From the NCBI RefSeq assembly GCF_002160765.1, contig NZ_NFLF01000001.1, positions 124,001-188,000 of the forward strand: a DNA stretch of 64,000 nucleotides, read 5' to 3'. Below the pieces are notes generated by a model, which saw only the letters and a program-made list of their open reading frames with translations, had not been told where the DNA came from and did not search any database. Every line of letters starts with the position of its first letter. Position 1 is the first letter of the stretch. The DNA comes from Lachnoclostridium sp. An138 (GTDB lineage: Bacteria > Bacillota > Clostridia > Lachnospirales > Lachnospiraceae). This document shows, piece after piece, positions 25,311 through 33,403 of this stretch. Both the position numbers and the translations under genes were made by a program.

Positions 25311-26597
25311 TTACTCATACCTCAGCGCGTCAATCGGATTCATCTTCGCGGCCTTATTGGCCGGATAATAGCCGAAAAACACACCGATAAAAATCGAAAA
25401 CGCCACCGAGAAAATGATGCCTTCCACAGACGGGGACGCGGCGTAGCCCATCGTCTTCGTGATGACCGCAGCCAGAACCAGGCCCAGCACAATTCCGATA
25501 AATCCGCCCAGCAGACAGATGACAATAGCTTCCATGATAAACTGAAGGCGGATGGAGCCATTGGGAGCGCCCAGGGCCTTTCTGGTACCGATCTCCCGGG
25601 TCCGTTCCGTGATGGACACCAGCATGATATTCATGACGCCGATGCCGCCCACCAGCAGGGAGATTCCCGCAATCGCCGAGATAGCCGCTGAAATCGTCGT
25701 CAGCATTCCCGTCATGGAGGCCACCATATCCGCCATGCTTGTGGCGCTGATTTCATAATTCTCATTGTGCCGGAAATATTTCCGGTTGAACCAGTTTTCC
25801 AGCTCTTTTGCGAAATCCGAGGAATCCACGCCCGTCTTCGCGGACAGCGTGATCTGGGAGTATCCCGCCGTAGAATGCGCCTGCTCCCGCGCCGCCTCGA
25901 AGGGCAGGTACATCTCCGTGGAAATGTATTCCTCCGGCAGGGACGTAAAGGCAGACTTGTCGTACTCATAGACGCCCACAATGGTGTAATTATAATATTT
26001 TCCATTCAGGTACACTTCTGTCTGGCTGCCTGCCGCCTTTTTGGTATCTCCGTCAAAGAGCTTTCTGACCACACGGTCAGACACAACCACAACCCCTTTT
26101 TTCTCCTTCTGATCCCGCTCGGTCAGAAGTCTTCCGCTTAGGAGCTTCAGGTCCTGATTCTTCAGAAAAGCAGTATTGACTCCCATCAGCGTCACATTGG
26201 AAGAGAGCTTTCCATCCTTCGCCTGCCCCTCTCCTACATTTTCGGAGAGCAGCACGCCGTCGATTTTATCCGCGAATTCCTTTTCCACGTCCTCCAGCAT
26301 CTCATTCGTGAGATAGTCTTCTTCCGTCATGGACGCCTGCTGCATCTCTCCCTCAAACCGGTATCCTTCCTCCGTCACCTCTTCCTCCGGCTCCTTCTGC
26401 CGAAGCCCTACGGTGATGTGATTCGCTCCCATGGATTCCATAGAAGAAGTCACAGAACTGCGAATGGAGTTTCCGACGCTCATAATCGCAATCACAGAAG
26501 CGATTCCGATGATAATGCCAAGAATTGTAAGAAGGGCGCGCATTTTATTGGCCCGCAGGCTTCCAAGCGCCAGCAGAATATTTTCCAGAACCAGCAT
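25311..26597 (-). CDS. MacB-like ABC transporter permease (FtsX domain)
   Basis: Permease of 428 residues. Topology is MacB-like: one N-terminal helix (MRALLTILGIIIGIASVIAIM), a large extracellular MacB periplasmic-core domain (about 45-285), then three C-terminal helices with the FtsX signature GGIGVMNIMLVSITERTREIGTRKALGA. With the adjacent ATPase and adaptor it would export a peptide, antibiotic or lipid. Its ATG shares one base with the ATPase stop (TGATG), so the two are translationally coupled. It is the last gene of the RR-HK-adaptor-ATPase-permease unit. Confidence 0.93.
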   Translation of the reverse strand: MLVLENILLALGSLRANKMRALLTILGIIIGIASVIAIMSVGNSIRSSVTSSMESMGANHITVGLRQKEPEEEVTEEGYRFEGEMQQASMTEEDYLTNEMLEDVEKEFADKIDGVLLSENVGEGQAKDGKLSSNVTLMGVNTAFLKNQDLKLLSGRLLTERDQKEKKGVVVVSDRVVRKLFDGDTKKAAGSQTEVYLNGKYYNYTIVGVYEYDKSAFTSLPEEYISTEMYLPFEAAREQAHSTAGYSQITLSAKTGVDSSDFAKELENWFNRKYFRHNENYEISATSMADMVASMTGMLTTISAAISAIAGISLLVGGIGVMNIMLVSITERTREIGTRKALGAPNGSIRLQFIMEAIVICLLGGFIGIVLGLVLAAVITKTMGYAASPSVEGIIFSVAFSIFIGVFFGYYPANKAAKMNPIDALRYE

Positions 26598-27298
26598 CAG
26601 GCTCCCCTCCTCTCTCCTGTGATTTCTCCGTCCCGGATGGTGATAATCCGGTCTGTCTCCGCCGCCAGCTCGTTGGAATGTGTAATGAGTACAATGGTCT
26701 TTCCCTCTTCCCGGTTCAGCCGGTGGAAGATGTCCATAATTCTGCGCCCGGTTTTGGAATCCAGCGCTCCTGTGGGCTCATCGGCCAGGATAATCGAAGG
26801 ATCATTCGCCATGGCCCGGGCAATGGAGACACGCTGCTTCTGGCCTCCCGACAGCTCGTCCGGCTTATGGGACATCCGTTCTTCCATCCCGACCATTTCC
26901 AGATAATGTCTGGCTCTCTGTGCGCGCTCTTTTCTGCCTATTCCGGCATACATCATGGGCAGTTCCACATTTTTCAGGGCGCTTGTCCGGCTGATCAGAT
27001 TATAGGTCTGAAACACAAAACCGATTTTCTGGTTGCGGATGCGGGACAGCTCCTGGTCCTTTAAGGCGGAAATATCCAGACCATCCAGCCGGTACTCTCC
27101 TTCTGTCGGCCGGTCCAGCACGCCGATGATATTCATCAGCGTACTTTTTCCTGAACCGGAGGCCCCTACAATGGACACAAATTCTCCTTTGTACACGGTC
27201 AGATCAATTCCATGGAGGATTTCAAGCTCGTGAGGCTTTCCGATGTAAAACCGTTTGACGATTCCTGTCAGTTCAATTGTCTTCTCTCTGTTCCTCAT
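26597..27298 (-). CDS. MacB/LolD-type ABC transporter ATP-binding protein
   Basis: Cytosolic ATPase of 233 residues driving the FtsX permease. Walker A is GASGSGKST (about 41-49), the Q-loop FQTYNL, the signature LSGGQKQRVSIARA near 143, Walker B IILADEPTGALDSKTG, and the switch histidine lies in ITHSNELA. The GALDSKTG D-loop is typical of the MacB/LolD subfamily. It lies 14 bp after the adaptor gene and overlaps the permease start. Confidence 0.95.
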   Translation of the reverse strand: MRNREKTIELTGIVKRFYIGKPHELEILHGIDLTVYKGEFVSIVGASGSGKSTLMNIIGVLDRPTEGEYRLDGLDISALKDQELSRIRNQKIGFVFQTYNLISRTSALKNVELPMMYAGIGRKERAQRARHYLEMVGMEERMSHKPDELSGGQKQRVSIARAMANDPSIILADEPTGALDSKTGRRIMDIFHRLNREEGKTIVLITHSNELAAETDRIITIRDGEITGERRGA

Positions 27299-27312
27299 AC
27301 CTTCCTCCCCTG

Positions 27313-29172
27313 TTAAAATCCATACATGACTTCGTCCGCATTGCCCGCGTTCTCTTCTTCCGGCAGCTGTCCGCCCTGCCTCATTCCGTCAGGCAGATAG
27401 ACTGTCATGCCTTCCTTCAGATCTTTTCCTCTGATTTCCGCGAAGTAATCGGTCTCCATACCCTTTTCCACTGTCATTTCTTTCCTCTGGCCGCCCTCAT
27501 CCACATAAATGATACTCGTGCCATCCTCTTTCGTCTCTACACAGTCATAAGGCACCGCAAGCACGCCTCTGCTCTCTTCCTGCACAATGCTGACCTTGGC
27601 TGTCATACCGGGACGCAGCTTCTCCTGCTCTCCCTCAATGGTAATCTGAATCTGATAGGAAGCCGAACCGCCTGAGCCTGACTGAGAGCTTCCCGCGCCT
27701 GCCTCGCCGCCTTTTCCGGCTCCCGCCGTGGGCGCCACGTAAGTGACCGTTCCCTTCAGGAGTTCTTCGCCCATGGAATTGGTCTTGACGTAGGCCGTCA
27801 TTCCCTGCCTGATTTTAACCACGTCGTATTCATCCACAGAAGCCTCCACTACAAAATGCTTCAGATCCTGAATCTCATAGATGACTCCGCCTCCAAAGGT
27901 CTGTCCCTCTTTTACAGACAGAGAGGTAATCACGCCGGACATGGGCGCCCGCACTGTGTAATCCTCCAACTGTTCCTCATACTGGGTAATCTGCTTCTTT
28001 GCGTCGTTATCTGTGATGAGCTGAGACTGGAGCTTCGATTTCTGATAGGCTGTCTTCGCGTCCCTGATACTGCTGTCATAAGTATTCTGCGCCTCCTGTC
28101 TGGCTGTCTGCGCCTGATCATAAGAGGATTTTGCCTGGCCTGTTTCTGCTTTCGCCTGCTCATAGGCGCCTCTGGTCCGCTCAGCTTCCGCCTTCGCCTC
28201 CTCCAGGGCTGTCTTCGCCGCGCTGTAGGCGTTCAGGGTATCTTTCAAAGCCGTATAATCAGGACCGTTTACGTCCAGCCCCGCAATATACGCGTCAATG
28301 TCGTTGATGACCACCGGCGTCCGTTCCGGAAGCCTGTCTGCCGGATTTTCCACGGTTTTTTCCGGGCTGTGTTCTACAGGTTTTTCTGCGCCTGCGTCTG
28401 ACGCGGCTCCACTTTCACCCTCTGCGGAAGCGTTCTCCTGGCTGCCTTCCGGCGCAGGCGGCTGCTCCGCTTCCTGAATTCTGTCCGCGGCTGCTGCCTG
28501 GCGGGCCGCCTCGTATGCTGCCTGCTGCCTGTCCTCATATGCCTGGGCCGCTGCTGCCGCCGCCTGTTTTGCCGCCTCGCAGGCCGCCTGTTTCTCACTC
28601 AGAGCCGCTGCCGCCTTATCCGCCGCCGCGCGGGCTGTTGATTCTTTCCCGGAAGCTTCCTGATAAGCATTCTTTGCCTGATCCCGTTTCTGGCTGGAAT
28701 CCTTCAGGCTGGTGTCTGCCTGCTTCATGCTGTCCCGATACTGCTTCTCATAGTCCGCTCCCATGGCGTCCAGCTTCTTATTAATCTCATAATTGTTCCG
28801 TGCCGCGGCCAGAGACTCTTCCAGCAGAGTCGAATCAAAGGTACAGAGCACGTCGCCTTCCTGCACCTCGTCGCCCACCTTTACATGGACCCGCTCCACC
28901 TTCAGGTTGGTAAGCCCGGTATTGCCTGCTCTTCCATCCGCGGTTGCCACCACGCCTGTGACGCTGACAGATTTCAGCAAATCCTTTTTCTCGATTACCG
29001 TCGTATTCATAAGATCGTCCTGCACGTTCTCCTGGGCCCTTCCTCCTCCGAAAAAGACACGGACGCCTCCCAGAATCACAAGAACCGCAGCAAGTCCTGC
29101 CGCCGCCCGCCTGAATGTTCTGTTTTTCAAAAAACCAATACGAAATATGTTCAACTGCATTTCCCTCCTCAT
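27313..29172 (-). CDS. Membrane fusion/adaptor subunit of a MacAB-like exporter (HlyD family)
   Basis: Adaptor of 619 residues, long for the family. A membrane helix at about 24-41 is followed by a biotinyl-lipoyl-like strand (VERVHVKVGDEVQEGDVLC). A very long alanine, lysine and glutamine-rich coiled coil (about 115-390) is interrupted by a Pro/Glu-rich acidic stretch near 240-285. The second lipoyl half is APMSGVITSLSVKEGQTF. A Gly/Ser-rich loop (about 480-505) precedes the final barrel domain with RPGMTAKVSI. The start is ATG 29172 or ATG 29160; AGGAGG lies between them. Operators for the neighbouring response regulator lie just upstream. Confidence 0.9.
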   Translation of the reverse strand: MRREMQLNIFRIGFLKNRTFRRAAAGLAAVLVILGGVRVFFGGGRAQENVQDDLMNTTVIEKKDLLKSVSVTGVVATADGRAGNTGLTNLKVERVHVKVGDEVQEGDVLCTFDSTLLEESLAAARNNYEINKKLDAMGADYEKQYRDSMKQADTSLKDSSQKRDQAKNAYQEASGKESTARAAADKAAAALSEKQAACEAAKQAAAAAAQAYEDRQQAAYEAARQAAAADRIQEAEQPPAPEGSQENASAEGESGAASDAGAEKPVEHSPEKTVENPADRLPERTPVVINDIDAYIAGLDVNGPDYTALKDTLNAYSAAKTALEEAKAEAERTRGAYEQAKAETGQAKSSYDQAQTARQEAQNTYDSSIRDAKTAYQKSKLQSQLITDNDAKKQITQYEEQLEDYTVRAPMSGVITSLSVKEGQTFGGGVIYEIQDLKHFVVEASVDEYDVVKIRQGMTAYVKTNSMGEELLKGTVTYVAPTAGAGKGGEAGAGSSQSGSGGSASYQIQITIEGEQEKLRPGMTAKVSIVQEESRGVLAVPYDCVETKEDGTSIIYVDEGGQRKEMTVEKGMETDYFAEIRGKDLKEGMTVYLPDGMRQGGQLPEEENAGNADEVMYGF

Positions 29173-29194
29173 GGATTTATTCCTGTTACTTAAA

Positions 29195-29224
29195 ACCGGC
29201 CAGGGAAGACTCTCCCTGACCGGT
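29195..29224 (-). terminator. Hairpin between histidine kinase and adaptor genes
   Basis: ACCGGnCAGGGA pairs with TCCCTGnCCGGT (one mismatch) over a 6-nt loop. The T-run on the minus strand is short, so it is likely a partial terminator or processing site dividing sensor and exporter mRNA. Confidence 0.5.
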
Positions 29225-29243
29225 CCTATATTAAAGAGAAATT

Positions 29244-29276
29244 CTTAACAGATCCTAATCTGTTTCTTAACAGTTC
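29244..29276 (-). promoter_or_regulatory. Predicted response-regulator operator before the exporter genes
   Basis: On the plus strand CTTAACAGATC (29244-29254) and CTTAACAGTTC (29266-29276) are direct repeats exactly 22 bp apart, two helical turns. The same arrangement occurs before the regulator gene at 31426-31458. OmpR-type regulators typically bind such repeats as dimers. An A+T-rich -10-like TAATAT lies 11 bp further toward the adaptor gene. Confidence 0.65.
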
Positions 29277-30604
29277 TAAACTCTATCCTGCCGCTCTGTA
29301 CATGGGAAAGAAAGTCTGAGCCGAAAACACCCTTCTCTTTCTTCTGCCGCGCAGGTCCCGTTCATCCTTTCCATCATCTTTTTTATGTTTTCCAGACCTA
29401 TGCCCGTGCTGTCCGTCTTTTTCTCCAGCTTCCTGCTCCTGTTCTCAAACACGATTCCCGCTGACTTTTCCGTGTGTTCTGAGCAGATATATATGGGAAA
29501 CGCAGGATCTGCGTATTTTACAAGATTTGAAGTGATATTGTCCAGTACCCGAATGACAAATTCCATGTTGACCCGGACCGTTTCCTTTTTCCACTCAAAT
29601 TTCAGCTCTGTGTGAAAACCGCTCTGCTCCAGGTAGGCGCAGGTCTCTGACAGGAGATCATAAAAAACCGTCTCAAAAGACTCCGGCTCCTCCAGCTTCA
29701 CCTCTGTCTCCCCCGTCACCAGCGCATATTCAAACAGGTGATCCGTCAGCTGCTTCATCCTGCGCGTCTTCTGATCAATCTTGTCAATGTATTCCCAGAA
29801 CTGCTCCTCACTCTTTACCTGGCGCTTCCTTAAAATCTCCGTATAGAGCATTACCGTAGTCAGAGGAGTCCGGATATCATGAGACATTTCTGTAATCATC
29901 TTATGATTGGCCGCCACAAGATGCGCTTCCTGCCTTACCTTTTCCCGAAATGAACCCCGCATGTCATCCAGCCCTTTCGCCAGCGCCGCAAGCTCGTCCC
30001 GGCCGGTTACCGTGATCTCATAATCCAGGTCGCCGCCCTCCAGAATCTCAATCTCACTGCTCAATTTCCGGATATAGCGGATCTTATAACGGATTCCCAG
30101 CATCACGATTCCCACAAACAGCGCAAAAGAAAGAAGGAGTTCCGCAATCACCGCATAATTGTAGTACTGATAAGAATACATTCCATAGATAGAAATTTCC
30201 GCTTCCTCGTCCGAAAACTGCACAGGATAATAGACTGTCCATTCATAATCCCCGGCCTCTATCTGCTCTGCTTCCATATCCTGTTCCGGATATTCCGAAT
30301 TATACACCAGAATGCCGTTCTTATAGAGCTGCAGGGCCACCACTCTCTGTCTCCTCACCCATTCTGTCAGCTCTTTCGTGTCCTCTGTGGAAAGCTGATT
30401 CTGAGAGACATATTCCTGAAGCTTTCCGATATATTCCCCGTTTTTCTTTTCCTCATAATTGGAACTTATATAAAACCAGTTCAGCAGACTGTCCCCCGCC
30501 CAGTTTGTAACCAGGAAGAACAGGCCGGAAACCAGGGCCGCAAGAACCAGAAGCTGAAAGAGCTGAAAATAAATGGAATCCCGTTTACGCACCATAGGCA
30601 TCAA
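29276..30604 (-). CDS. Sensor histidine kinase
   Basis: Membrane sensor kinase of 442 residues. Helices at about 14-33 and 151-171 flank an extracellular sensor domain of about 115 residues. A HAMP linker precedes the dimerisation helix with ITEMSHDIRTPLTTVMLY; His242 is the phosphorylation site. The ATPase domain has FVIRVLDNITSNLVKYADP (N box) and STGIGLENIKKMMERM (G box). The stop lies on the outer end of the regulator repeats. The start overlaps the response regulator by up to 20 bp; ATG 30595 is an alternative to ATG 30604. Confidence 0.93.
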   Translation of the reverse strand: MMPMVRKRDSIYFQLFQLLVLAALVSGLFFLVTNWAGDSLLNWFYISSNYEEKKNGEYIGKLQEYVSQNQLSTEDTKELTEWVRRQRVVALQLYKNGILVYNSEYPEQDMEAEQIEAGDYEWTVYYPVQFSDEEAEISIYGMYSYQYYNYAVIAELLLSFALFVGIVMLGIRYKIRYIRKLSSEIEILEGGDLDYEITVTGRDELAALAKGLDDMRGSFREKVRQEAHLVAANHKMITEMSHDIRTPLTTVMLYTEILRKRQVKSEEQFWEYIDKIDQKTRRMKQLTDHLFEYALVTGETEVKLEEPESFETVFYDLLSETCAYLEQSGFHTELKFEWKKETVRVNMEFVIRVLDNITSNLVKYADPAFPIYICSEHTEKSAGIVFENRSRKLEKKTDSTGIGLENIKKMMERMNGTCAAEEREGCFRLRLSFPCTERQDRV

Positions 30605-31301
30605 ACTTATACCCCTTTCCCCATTCCGTCTTGATATATTCCGGCTTCTGCGGATCTTTCTCTATTTTTACCCGCAGCTTCCGGATATGTACCATTACCG
30701 TGCTGTTGCAGGTGTAAAAATAGGGTTCGTTCCAGATACTTTCATACAGGTTCTGGGCGGAAAAAATCTTTCTCGGATGCTTCATCATCAAAAGAAGCAT
30801 CTGGTATTCGATATTGGAAAGCTCTTTTTCCTCGCCGTTTACATAGACCTCGTTGAATTCCTCATTGATCCGTATTCCGGAAAGCTCCAGATATTTCTCG
30901 GTTTCTTCCTCCTGCTTTTCCGTCTTTCCCCGGTACACCTGATACCGGCGCAGCAGGGCCTTCACCCTTCCAAGCAGTTCCGCGTAGGAAAAGGGTTTGG
31001 GCAGATAGTCGTCTCCTCCTGCCATAAGTCCGATGAGCTTGTCGGACTCCTGGGACTTGGCAGTCAGAAACAGCACCGGCACGTTGGAGCGTTTCCGAAT
31101 CTCCTCACAGGTGCGCAGCCCTGACATTCCAGGCATCATGATGTCCAGAATCACCAGATCTGTGTCCTCTGTCAGAAGCTCCAGCCCTCTGCTTCCATTG
31201 TCCGCCTCTGTGACCTGATAGTTTTCGCTCTCCAGAAGGATTCTGACACCCTCGCGGATATCAGCGTCATCTTCAACGAGCAAAATTTTTGAATTCTGCA
31301 T
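30585..31301 (-). CDS. OmpR/PhoB-family response regulator
   Basis: DNA-binding regulator of 238 residues. The receiver domain has VEDDADIREG at the N-terminus, phosphoacceptor Asp53 in VILDIMMPG, the conserved Thr in LFLTAKSQ and Lys in YLPKPFSYAEL. The C-terminal winged helix carries ELSNIEYQMLLLMMKHP, IWNEPYFYTCNSTVMVHIRKLR and KTEWGKGYKF. ATG 31301 (MQNSKILLVEDD) is chosen because it begins the receiver fold; a longer frame to 31364 adds nothing. It very likely controls its own operon and the exporter through the paired repeats. Confidence 0.94.
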   Translation of the reverse strand: MQNSKILLVEDDADIREGVRILLESENYQVTEADNGSRGLELLTEDTDLVILDIMMPGMSGLRTCEEIRKRSNVPVLFLTAKSQESDKLIGLMAGGDDYLPKPFSYAELLGRVKALLRRYQVYRGKTEKQEEETEKYLELSGIRINEEFNEVYVNGEEKELSNIEYQMLLLMMKHPRKIFSAQNLYESIWNEPYFYTCNSTVMVHIRKLRVKIEKDPQKPEYIKTEWGKGYKFDAYGA

Positions 31302-31425
31302 TTGCTTTCTTCCTCCCCCTCTATGTATGGTTCCTATTGTACCTTTAGCTGCCGGTTTCTGCAACCGTTCCTCACAAAATCTGCCTCCATCTCCTTCTTT
31401 CCCTTTCCTATTTTCGCCCGGAGAC

Positions 31426-31458
31426 CTTAACAGATTCTGAAGGAGATCTAAACAAATC
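31426..31458 (-). promoter_or_regulatory. Predicted response-regulator operator before the two-component genes
   Basis: On the plus strand CTTAACAGATT (31426-31436) and CTAAACAAATC (31448-31458) repeat at a 22-bp step, matching the pair at 29244-29276. They lie about 125 bp before the regulator start. The rest of 31302-31657 holds a perfect hairpin and a possible short reading frame. Confidence 0.6.
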
Positions 31459-31534
31459 TAAAGATTATTCATCGAAAAATAAGCTGGAGCATAACATTCT
31501 GGAAAGAGCCGGCTGTATTTTTGCCTGTTACAGA

Positions 31535-31570
31535 CAGAGGCATTATGATCCGAAAATCATAATGCCTCTG
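31535..31570. repeat. Perfect 15-bp stem hairpin downstream of the hydrogenase operon
   Basis: CAGAGGCATTATGAT and ATCATAATGCCTCTG are exact complements around CCGAAA. There is no adjoining T-run on either strand. It may mark the 3' end of the hydrogenase message or insulate it from the regulator promoter. Confidence 0.6.
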
Positions 31571-31593
31571 CAGCAGTAAATTATATTCTGTTT

Positions 31594-31668
31594 TTATCCG
31601 CGGCGCCGCTTTTCTTCCAGCAGCCTTTTCTTCTGCAGGCTCTTGTTCCGGCCGTCTTTATTCGGCAT
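31594..31668 (-). CDS. Possible 24-aa basic peptide
   Basis: ATG 31668 overlaps the last 11 bases of the hydrogenase gene and encodes MPNKDGRNKSLQKKRLLEEK plus RRRG, ending in TAA. The peptide is strongly basic. The ribosome site is weak (GGAAC). It could be a coupled small protein or chance. Confidence 0.25.
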   Translation of the reverse strand: MPNKDGRNKSLQKKRLLEEKRRRG

Positions 31669-33403
31669 TTTTCTGTTCCGCTGGCATCTTCCAGGCACTG
31701 TGATCTGTGTGCAGAAGCTCATGAGCCCTGTGGGACAGAGGAGCGCCCAGGTAATCCTCGTAGCATTTGAGTACGGAGGGATTTTCATGGGAGAACCTTA
31801 AGGTACTGGATTTGTCCAGCGTATACAGTCTGCTGCCCCGTACCCCGCCCAGCTCTTCTCCGTCGTGAATGGGCTGTCCGCCGCCTCCGGCACAGCCTCC
31901 GGGGCAGGCCATGACCTCTACAAAGTCATAGGAGACTTCTCCTCTTCTGAGCGCTTCGATGAGCTTTCTGGCATTGCCCAGACCATGGGCCACGGCTACC
32001 TTCAGCTTCGTGTCTCCCAGCATGAATTCCGATTCCCGCCATCCTTCCATCCCGCGGACTGCGCGGAACGCATCCGGATCGGGATTGGAGCCTGTCGCCA
32101 GATAATAAGCGCTTCGAAGGGCCGCCTCCATTACGCCGCCGGTGGCTCCAAAGATCACACCGGCTCCCGTACCGATGCCAAGAGGCATATCAAAATCTTC
32201 TTCCGGAAGCTCTGCCGGAACGATATGCTCTGCTCTGAGCAGGCGGTCCACCTCACGGGTAGTCAGCACCACATCCACATCCTGGCCCGCATGCGCGTCA
32301 TTCATGACCGGAAGCGCGCACTCCTGCTTCTTGGCTACGCAGGGCATCAGAGAGATGCAGAAGATTCTGGCCGGGTCCACATTCAGGAGAGAGGCATAAT
32401 AGCTCTTTGCCACCGCACCGAACATCTGCTGGGGAGATTTGGCCGTGGAAAGCTGTCCGGCCATATCCGGGTACTGGGATTTCAGGAAGCGGACCCAGCC
32501 GGGACAGCAGGAGGTAAACATCGGGAAAGTTTCCTCATCCCGGTGCTTCAGCTTCTCCAGAAACTCACTGCCCTCTTCCATAATCGTAAGGTCCGCGCTG
32601 AAATCTGTATCAAAAATATAGGAAAAACCAATCCGCCGAAGAGCCGCCACCAGGCGTCCGGCTGTGGCAAATTCCCGGCTCAGGCCAAACTCCTCGCCCC
32701 AGGCCGCCCGCACTGCGGGCGCCATCTGCACCACTGTGATCTTATCCGGATCTGCCAGAGCTTCCAGCACCTTATCCACGTCATCTCTCTCCCGGAGAGC
32801 TCCCACCGGACAATGGGTGATACACTGGCCGCAGAGAGCACAGTCTGCCTCTTCTATCTTCCGGTTGAGGGAGACATCCACCGTCGTACGGGAACCTGTC
32901 CCCGCCACATCCCAGATATGTAAGGACTGTACCTTATCGCAGACCTGCACACAACGCATACATTTGATACATTTTTTATAATCACGGATCAGAGGATAGT
33001 CCGGATTCCATTTTGTCTTCGGCAGCTGCTTCTCAAAAGGCATCTCCAGAATTCCCAGATCGTTGGACAGCTTCTGGAGCGTGCAGTTCCCGCTTCTGGC
33101 GCAGATCGCGCAGTTGCTGTCATGCTGGGAAAGAATCAGCTCCACATTGATCTTCCGGGTCTTTCTCACCTTTGGGCTGTTCGTGTGAACGATCATCCCC
33201 TCGGATGCCCGGGTGTTGCAGGCAGTTACCAGCTTGGAATTGCCTTCCACTTCCACCATACAGACGCGGCAGGCACCGATCTTGTTCAGCTTTTTCAGGT
33301 AGCAGAGTGTGGGAATATGGATTCCCGCCTGTAAAGCCGCGTCAAGAATCGTGGTTCCGTCTTTTACCTGAAGTTCTGTTCCGTCTATCGTAAGCTTTAC
33401 CAT
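31658..33403 (-). CDS. [FeFe]-hydrogenase catalytic subunit (HydA/HndD type)
   Basis: Iron hydrogenase of 581 residues that interconverts protons and H2 in the cytosol. Domains in order: [2Fe-2S] ferredoxin fold (Cys34, 45, 48, 62), the His/Cys [4Fe-4S] segment HDSNCAICARSGNC (94-107), two [4Fe-4S] motifs CIKCMRCVQVC and CALCGQCITHC (145-198), then the H-cluster domain. The H-cluster signatures are all intact: TSCCPGW (298), MPCVAKK (353) and EVMACPGGCAGGGGQP (497). A short C-terminal tail follows. Its ATG overlaps the flavoprotein stop by 7 bp. The partner suggests electron exchange with NAD(P)H instead of ferredoxin alone. Confidence 0.95.
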   Translation of the reverse strand: MVKLTIDGTELQVKDGTTILDAALQAGIHIPTLCYLKKLNKIGACRVCMVEVEGNSKLVTACNTRASEGMIVHTNSPKVRKTRKINVELILSQHDSNCAICARSGNCTLQKLSNDLGILEMPFEKQLPKTKWNPDYPLIRDYKKCIKCMRCVQVCDKVQSLHIWDVAGTGSRTTVDVSLNRKIEEADCALCGQCITHCPVGALRERDDVDKVLEALADPDKITVVQMAPAVRAAWGEEFGLSREFATAGRLVAALRRIGFSYIFDTDFSADLTIMEEGSEFLEKLKHRDEETFPMFTSCCPGWVRFLKSQYPDMAGQLSTAKSPQQMFGAVAKSYYASLLNVDPARIFCISLMPCVAKKQECALPVMNDAHAGQDVDVVLTTREVDRLLRAEHIVPAELPEEDFDMPLGIGTGAGVIFGATGGVMEAALRSAYYLATGSNPDPDAFRAVRGMEGWRESEFMLGDTKLKVAVAHGLGNARKLIEALRRGEVSYDFVEVMACPGGCAGGGGQPIHDGEELGGVRGSRLYTLDKSSTLRFSHENPSVLKCYEDYLGAPLSHRAHELLHTDHSAWKMPAEQKNAE

